A stretch of DNA of 8,153 nucleotides, taken from contig JBASNZ010000065.1 in assembly GCA_049657775.1 (NCBI GenBank), positions 1 to 8,153 on the forward strand, given 5' to 3'. The stretch's first letter is position 1; each line of letters opens with the position of its first letter. Both the position numbers and the translations under genes were made by a program. The DNA is from JBASNZ01 sp049657775. Its GTDB lineage: Bacteria > Actinomycetota > Coriobacteriia > Anaerosomatales > Anaerosomataceae. Below the pieces are notes generated by a model. The model saw only the letters and a program-made list of their open reading frames with translations, was not told the origin of the DNA and searched no databases. Shown one piece after another: positions 5,053 through 8,153 of the stretch.

Positions 5053-6050
5053 ACCCCATCCTTCTCGCCATCCTTAAGGTCCTTGCCGCAGTCGGGCTGA
5101 TGCTCGGCAACGGCGTCGTGATGATCTACATGCTCCGCAAGGTGCTGGGCTACCTGCACCTGCGCATCGGACCGCAGGAGATGGGTCCGCAGGGCATCTT
5201 CCAGACCACGATGGACGTCGTCAAGCTCCTGACCAAGGAGGATGTGACGCCGCGCGCGGTCGACCGGTGGCTCTTCCGCATCGCCCCGCTCGCGGTGTTC
5301 GTACCGTCGCTTATGGCGTACGCGGCGCTGCCCTACTCGTCGACCTGGAAGATCACCAACCTCGACGCGGGGCTGCTCTACACCTTCACTGCGCTGTCGC
5401 TGGTGCCCATCGGCATCCTCATGGGCGGCTGGGCGTCGGCGAACAAATGGTCGCTCCTTGGCGGCATGCGCGCCGCTGCGCAACAAATCGCCTACGAGGT
5501 TCCGCTGCTGCTCTCAGTCCTGCCCATCGTCATGCTCGTTGGCAGCGCCAACCTGGGCACGATCGTCGAGGCGCAGCAGGGTGCCGTCCTTGCCATCATC
5601 CCCCGCTGGTTCGTGTTCAACCCGCTCTTCTGGCCGACGTTCCTGCTGTTCGTCGTCGCATCCCTCGTGGAGTCCAACCAGACCCCGTTCGACATGTCCG
5701 AAGGCGAGTCCGAGATCGTGGGCGGCTTCTCAACCGAGTACTCCGCCATGAAGTTCGGCCTGCTGTTCCTCTCGGAGTTCAGCAACACCTTCATCGTCTC
5801 GGCGCTTGGCGTCACGCTGTTCTTTGGCGGCTGGACGCTTCCATGGGTGCCTGAGAGCGTCAGCGTGGCGCTCGGGCCGCTCACCTTCATGGTCAAGACG
5901 TACATCGGCATCTTCGTGATGATGTGGATCCGTGGCACGCTGCCGCGCGTGCGCATCGACAAGCTCATGGAGCTTGGCTGGAAACGCATGATTCCCATCG
6001 CGCTCGTGCTGCTCGTGTTCTCGGGCATCGTCATCAAGGTGTGGGGTTAG
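5049..6050 (+). CDS. nuoH: Complex I subunit H, membrane subunit at the quinone entry site
   Basis: NuoH (333 aa, about eight membrane helices) anchors the peripheral arm and forms the quinone channel. Motifs are LRIGPQEMGPQGIFQ (38-52), GWASANKWSLLGGMRAAAQQ (127-146), YEVPLLLS (149-156) and the loop ESNQTPFDMSEGESEIVGGF followed by TEYSAMKF (208-236). The conserved acidic residues Glu208, Asp215, Glu218, Glu220 and Glu222 are present. Position 211 is Gln where NRxPFD with arginine is usual. The ATG at 5049 overlaps the nuoD stop as ATGA and follows GGGGGAG (5034-5040) by 8 nt. Confidence 0.97.
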   Translation: MNPILLAILKVLAAVGLMLGNGVVMIYMLRKVLGYLHLRIGPQEMGPQGIFQTTMDVVKLLTKEDVTPRAVDRWLFRIAPLAVFVPSLMAYAALPYSSTWKITNLDAGLLYTFTALSLVPIGILMGGWASANKWSLLGGMRAAAQQIAYEVPLLLSVLPIVMLVGSANLGTIVEAQQGAVLAIIPRWFVFNPLFWPTFLLFVVASLVESNQTPFDMSEGESEIVGGFSTEYSAMKFGLLFLSEFSNTFIVSALGVTLFFGGWTLPWVPESVSVALGPLTFMVKTYIGIFVMMWIRGTLPRVRIDKLMELGWKRMIPIALVLLVFSGIVIKVWG

Positions 6051-6052
6051 CC

Positions 6053-6583
6053 ATGTGGGGTCTCGGGATACTCAACGGGCTTCGCATCACGATGCGCAAC
6101 ATGCTGCGCGGGCCCATGACCATCCGCTATCCGCACGAGCGTGCGGTGCTTCCCGAGCGCGCGCGGTGGGCCGTTCGCCCCAAGTACTTCGAGGACGGGT
6201 CCATCAAGTGCACCGCGTGTCTCACCTGCGTTCGGGTGTGCCCCGACCACATCCTCTCGCTCGATGTCACCACCGGCGAGGACAAGTCCAAGCACATCGA
6301 CCGGTTCGGCTACGAGATCGGCGCGTGTATGATGTGCGGGCTGTGCGTGGAGGCGTGTCCGTTCGACGCCATCCGGATGAGCCACGAGTACGAGCTTGCC
6401 GTCACGGACCCCACCAAGCTCACCGAGACCCTGATCCTGGATCTGGACGCCGCGACTGGCGCGCGCCATCGTGCCGAGAAAGAGGCGGCCGCGGCCAGAG
6501 CTACACAGGCCGCCGACGGTGCCGGCGCGGCCGGAGCCGCCACCGCGACCGAGGACAGCGGGGAGGGAAGCGCCGATGAGTGA
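6053..6583 (+). CDS. nuoI: Complex I subunit I, 2[4Fe-4S] ferredoxin-like (N6a/N6b)
   Basis: This peripheral subunit (176 aa) relays electrons to N2 in NuoB. An amphipathic N-terminal helix (about 3-20) would lie on the membrane. Both cluster motifs are intact: CTACLTCVRVCP gives Cys53, 56, 59 and 63, and CMMCGLCVEACP gives Cys92, 95, 98 and 102. The core ends near residue 130 with LTETLILDLDAATG. The last 40 or so residues are a low-complexity Ala/Gly/Glu tail that many homologues lack. The ATG at 6053 lies 2 bp after the nuoH stop with only a modest GGGG at 6043-6046, so translation may depend on coupling to nuoH. The end overlaps nuoJ by 8 bp. Confidence 0.96.
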   Translation: MWGLGILNGLRITMRNMLRGPMTIRYPHERAVLPERARWAVRPKYFEDGSIKCTACLTCVRVCPDHILSLDVTTGEDKSKHIDRFGYEIGACMMCGLCVEACPFDAIRMSHEYELAVTDPTKLTETLILDLDAATGARHRAEKEAAAARATQAADGAGAAGAATATEDSGEGSADE

Positions 6584-7076
6584 GACCGTGAATGGACTGG
6601 CGTTCGTGTTGCTCGCTTTCGCGACGATCGGCGGCGCCGTGATGATGCTCTCCACCCGAAACGTCGTGCATGCCGCGTTCTGGCTGCTCGAGGTCATGCT
6701 CGCCACCGCCGGTATCTACCTGCTGTTGGACGCTGAGTTCCTGGCGCTCGTGCAGGTGCTCGTGTACGCCGGCGCAGTGTCCGTGCTCGTCATCTTCACC
6801 ATCATGCTCACGCTCAGGCGCCGCGAAGACGCGATCCGCCCATTTGAGTCAGGCTGGGGCAGCGCGGCGATCGCCACGCTCTTCGGGGGTGCGCTCATTC
6901 TTGCGATCATGCGCGCCCCGCTGTGGCCGGGGACCATGCCCGAGGAGGTGCCCGATGTCGCCGCGTTCGGCGAGGCGATGTTCACACGCTGGATGGTGCC
7001 GTTCGAGATCGCCTCGGTCGTACTGCTCGTGGCGCTTGTGGGCGCCGTATGGTGGTCGGGAGGTGACCGGGGATGA
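6576..7076 (+). CDS. nuoJ: Complex I subunit J, membrane subunit
   Basis: NuoJ (166 aa) is a small membrane-arm subunit with about five helices (near 5-25, 29-51, 55-78, 93-111 and 139-160). The family signature is STRNVVHAAFWLL and then DAEFLALVQVLVYAGAVSVL, with Glu54 and Tyr64. The third helix in this family carries a pi-bulge thought to flex during coupling. A polar loop (about 112-138, PLWPGTMPEEVPDVAAFG) links the last two helices. The ATG at 6576 lies inside the end of nuoI and follows GGGAGGGA (6561-6568). The stop overlaps nuoK as ATGA. Confidence 0.95.
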   Translation: MSETVNGLAFVLLAFATIGGAVMMLSTRNVVHAAFWLLEVMLATAGIYLLLDAEFLALVQVLVYAGAVSVLVIFTIMLTLRRREDAIRPFESGWGSAAIATLFGGALILAIMRAPLWPGTMPEEVPDVAAFGEAMFTRWMVPFEIASVVLLVALVGAVWWSGGDRG

Positions 7077-7396
7077 GTCTGTTCGCACCCGCCGGACCGA
7101 TCGGCTTCATGGTGCTTGCCGCCGTGCTCTTCTCGCTCGGACTCTATGGCGCGCTCTCGCGCAAGAGCGCTGTGATGGTGCTCATGTCGCTTGAGCTCAT
7201 GACCAATGCCGTCAACATCAACGTGGTGGCGCTCTCGCGCTTCATCGACCCCGCCAAAATGACCGGGCAGTTCTTCGCGGTCTTCTCCATGGTCGTCTCG
7301 GCCGCCGAGATCGGCCTCGGCCTTGCCCTCGTGCTTGCGATCTACCGGCAGAGCCGTTCGATCGAGCTCGATTCGATGCAGGAACTAAAGGGGTAG
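7073..7396 (+). CDS. nuoK: Complex I subunit K, membrane proton-channel subunit
   Basis: NuoK (107 aa) has three membrane helices and is homologous to MrpC and ND4L. Glu41 in LMSLELMTNAVN and Glu79 in MVVSAAEIGLGLAL match the two membrane glutamates needed for proton transfer (Glu36 and Glu72 in Escherichia coli). The start ATG at 7073 overlaps the nuoJ stop, with GGGAGGTGA (7058-7066) upstream. The length is normal, with a short polar C-terminal tail (SIELDSMQELKG). Confidence 0.97.
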   Translation: MSLFAPAGPIGFMVLAAVLFSLGLYGALSRKSAVMVLMSLELMTNAVNINVVALSRFIDPAKMTGQFFAVFSMVVSAAEIGLGLALVLAIYRQSRSIELDSMQELKG

Positions 7397-7399
7397 GCC

Positions 7400-8153
7400 G
7401 TGGGCTACGTCGTGCTCATACCATTCCTTCCCGCGCTTGCGTTCGTGTTGTTGGCGCCGCTGTCGAACCGCGCCCGTAACCGGTCGATCTGGGTGTCGGT
7501 CGCCGCTGTCGTCGGCTCGCTCGCTCTCTCGATCGCCATGTTCCTCCAGGTGTGGCCCGGCGGCGTTCACGGTGGGGAGGCGGTGTACCACGCGAGCCTG
7601 GCGTTCGCGCACGTCGGCAGTACGGCGCTCAGCGCGGGCATACTCGTAGACCCCGTCTCGGCGATCATGGTCGTCGTGGTCACGCTCGTGGGCGTTGCCG
7701 TCCAGGTCTACTCGGTGGGCTACATGCACCGCGATGGACGCATCGGCTGGTACTACGCGGTGCTGTCGCTGTTCACTGCGGCCATGCTCACGCTGGTGCT
7801 TGCCGACAATTTCCTTCAGCTCTACATGGCCTGGGAGGTCATGGGTCTGTGCTCGTACCTGCTCATCGGCTTCTGGCACGAGCAGGAGGCGCCGAGAAAG
7901 GCGTCGATCAAGGCGTTCCTTACCACCCGTGTCGGCGATGTCGGTTTCGTGCTCGGACTCGCTGTGATGTACGTGACGGCCGGTACATTCGACTTCGCGA
8001 CGGTGCTGCACGACTTCACGTGGGCGCCCGCCGCGGCTACCACGGTCGCGCTGCTCCTGCTGTTCGGCGCCATGGGCAAGTCCGCGCAGGTGCCCTTGCA
8101 CGTGTGGTTGCCCGACGCGATGGCAGGTCCCACGCCCGCGTCGGCGCTTATCC
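7400..8153 (+). CDS. nuoL: Complex I subunit L, antiporter-like proton-pumping subunit (5' part)
   Basis: The first 251 codons are present and run off the window. NuoL is the distal antiporter-like subunit. The pump residues are in place: Glu146 in AWEVMGLCSYLLIGF and Lys227 in GKSAQVPLHVWLPDAM, corresponding to Glu144 and Lys229 of the Escherichia coli protein. Other family motifs are ILVDPVSAIM, YSVGYMH and GPTPASALI. The start is GTG at 7400, 3 bp after the nuoK stop, with AAAGGGG (7387-7393) six nt before it. NuoM and NuoN would be expected next, outside the window. MrpA or hydrogenase antiporter-like homologues share these motifs, but the operon context supports NuoL. Confidence 0.95.
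   Translation, partial: MGYVVLIPFLPALAFVLLAPLSNRARNRSIWVSVAAVVGSLALSIAMFLQVWPGGVHGGEAVYHASLAFAHVGSTALSAGILVDPVSAIMVVVVTLVGVAVQVYSVGYMHRDGRIGWYYAVLSLFTAAMLTLVLADNFLQLYMAWEVMGLCSYLLIGFWHEQEAPRKASIKAFLTTRVGDVGFVLGLAVMYVTAGTFDFATVLHDFTWAPAAATTVALLLLFGAMGKSAQVPLHVWLPDAMAGPTPASALI

Noticed and set aside
3844..6583. Operon as a membrane-bound [NiFe] hydrogenase (Ech/Mbh type) rather than complex I
   Set aside because: NuoD has a single cysteine and lacks both CxxC pairs of hydrogenase large subunits. nuoA, nuoJ and nuoK, the quinone-site His51 and Tyr104, and the complex I gene order support a quinone-linked enzyme.

Overview
This is a high-GC bacterial window of about two parts. Positions 1-2261 hold the end of one gene, a tRNA and a chemoreceptor gene. 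Positions 2567-8153 hold a tightly packed operon for respiratory complex I (NADH-quinone oxidoreductase type). GC-rich codon third positions, frequent GTG starts and strong Shine-Dalgarno sequences, together with a complex I operon without nuoE, nuoF and nuoG, would fit a high-GC anaerobe such as a Coriobacteriia-like actinobacterium. That placement is an inference from gene layout, not a proven assignment.

Layout: (1) positions 1-132 look like the last 43 codons of a plus-strand gene with a basic, low-complexity C-terminal tail. (2) A tRNA-Thr with anticodon CGT and an encoded CCA end lies 15 bp downstream. (3) A 12-bp perfect hairpin at 235-265 separates it from a convergent gene and probably terminates both. 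(4) A minus-strand methyl-accepting chemotaxis protein with a periplasmic Cache-type sensor, HAMP and signalling domains occupies 288-2261. (5) A divergent intergenic region of about 305 bp holds possible promoters, a perfect TGTAAC-N4-GTTACA inverted repeat with one extra copy of its half-site near the chemoreceptor promoter, and a CCCCCGGGGG palindrome. (6) The plus-strand operon runs nuoA-nuoB-nuoC-nuoD-nuoH-nuoI-nuoJ-nuoK-nuoL, with nuoL cut by the window end.

The operon genes overlap by 4-23 bp or are separated by 2-3 bp, so they should be transcribed and translated as one coupled unit. NuoB, C, D and I form the quinone-reducing connecting arm with clusters N2, N6a and N6b. NuoA, H, J, K and L form the membrane proton-pumping arm. 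NuoD is followed directly by NuoH, so the NADH-oxidising module (NuoE, F, G) is not encoded at its usual place. The encoded complex therefore resembles the 11-subunit form, whose electron donor may be something other than NADH (ferredoxin or F420H2 in known relatives). All key residues I could check in NuoB, NuoD, NuoI, NuoK and NuoL are present, so this looks like a functional quinone-linked complex rather than a [NiFe] hydrogenase. The most useful leads are the missing NADH module, the shared half-site between the chemoreceptor and nuo promoters, and a few substitutions at conserved positions.
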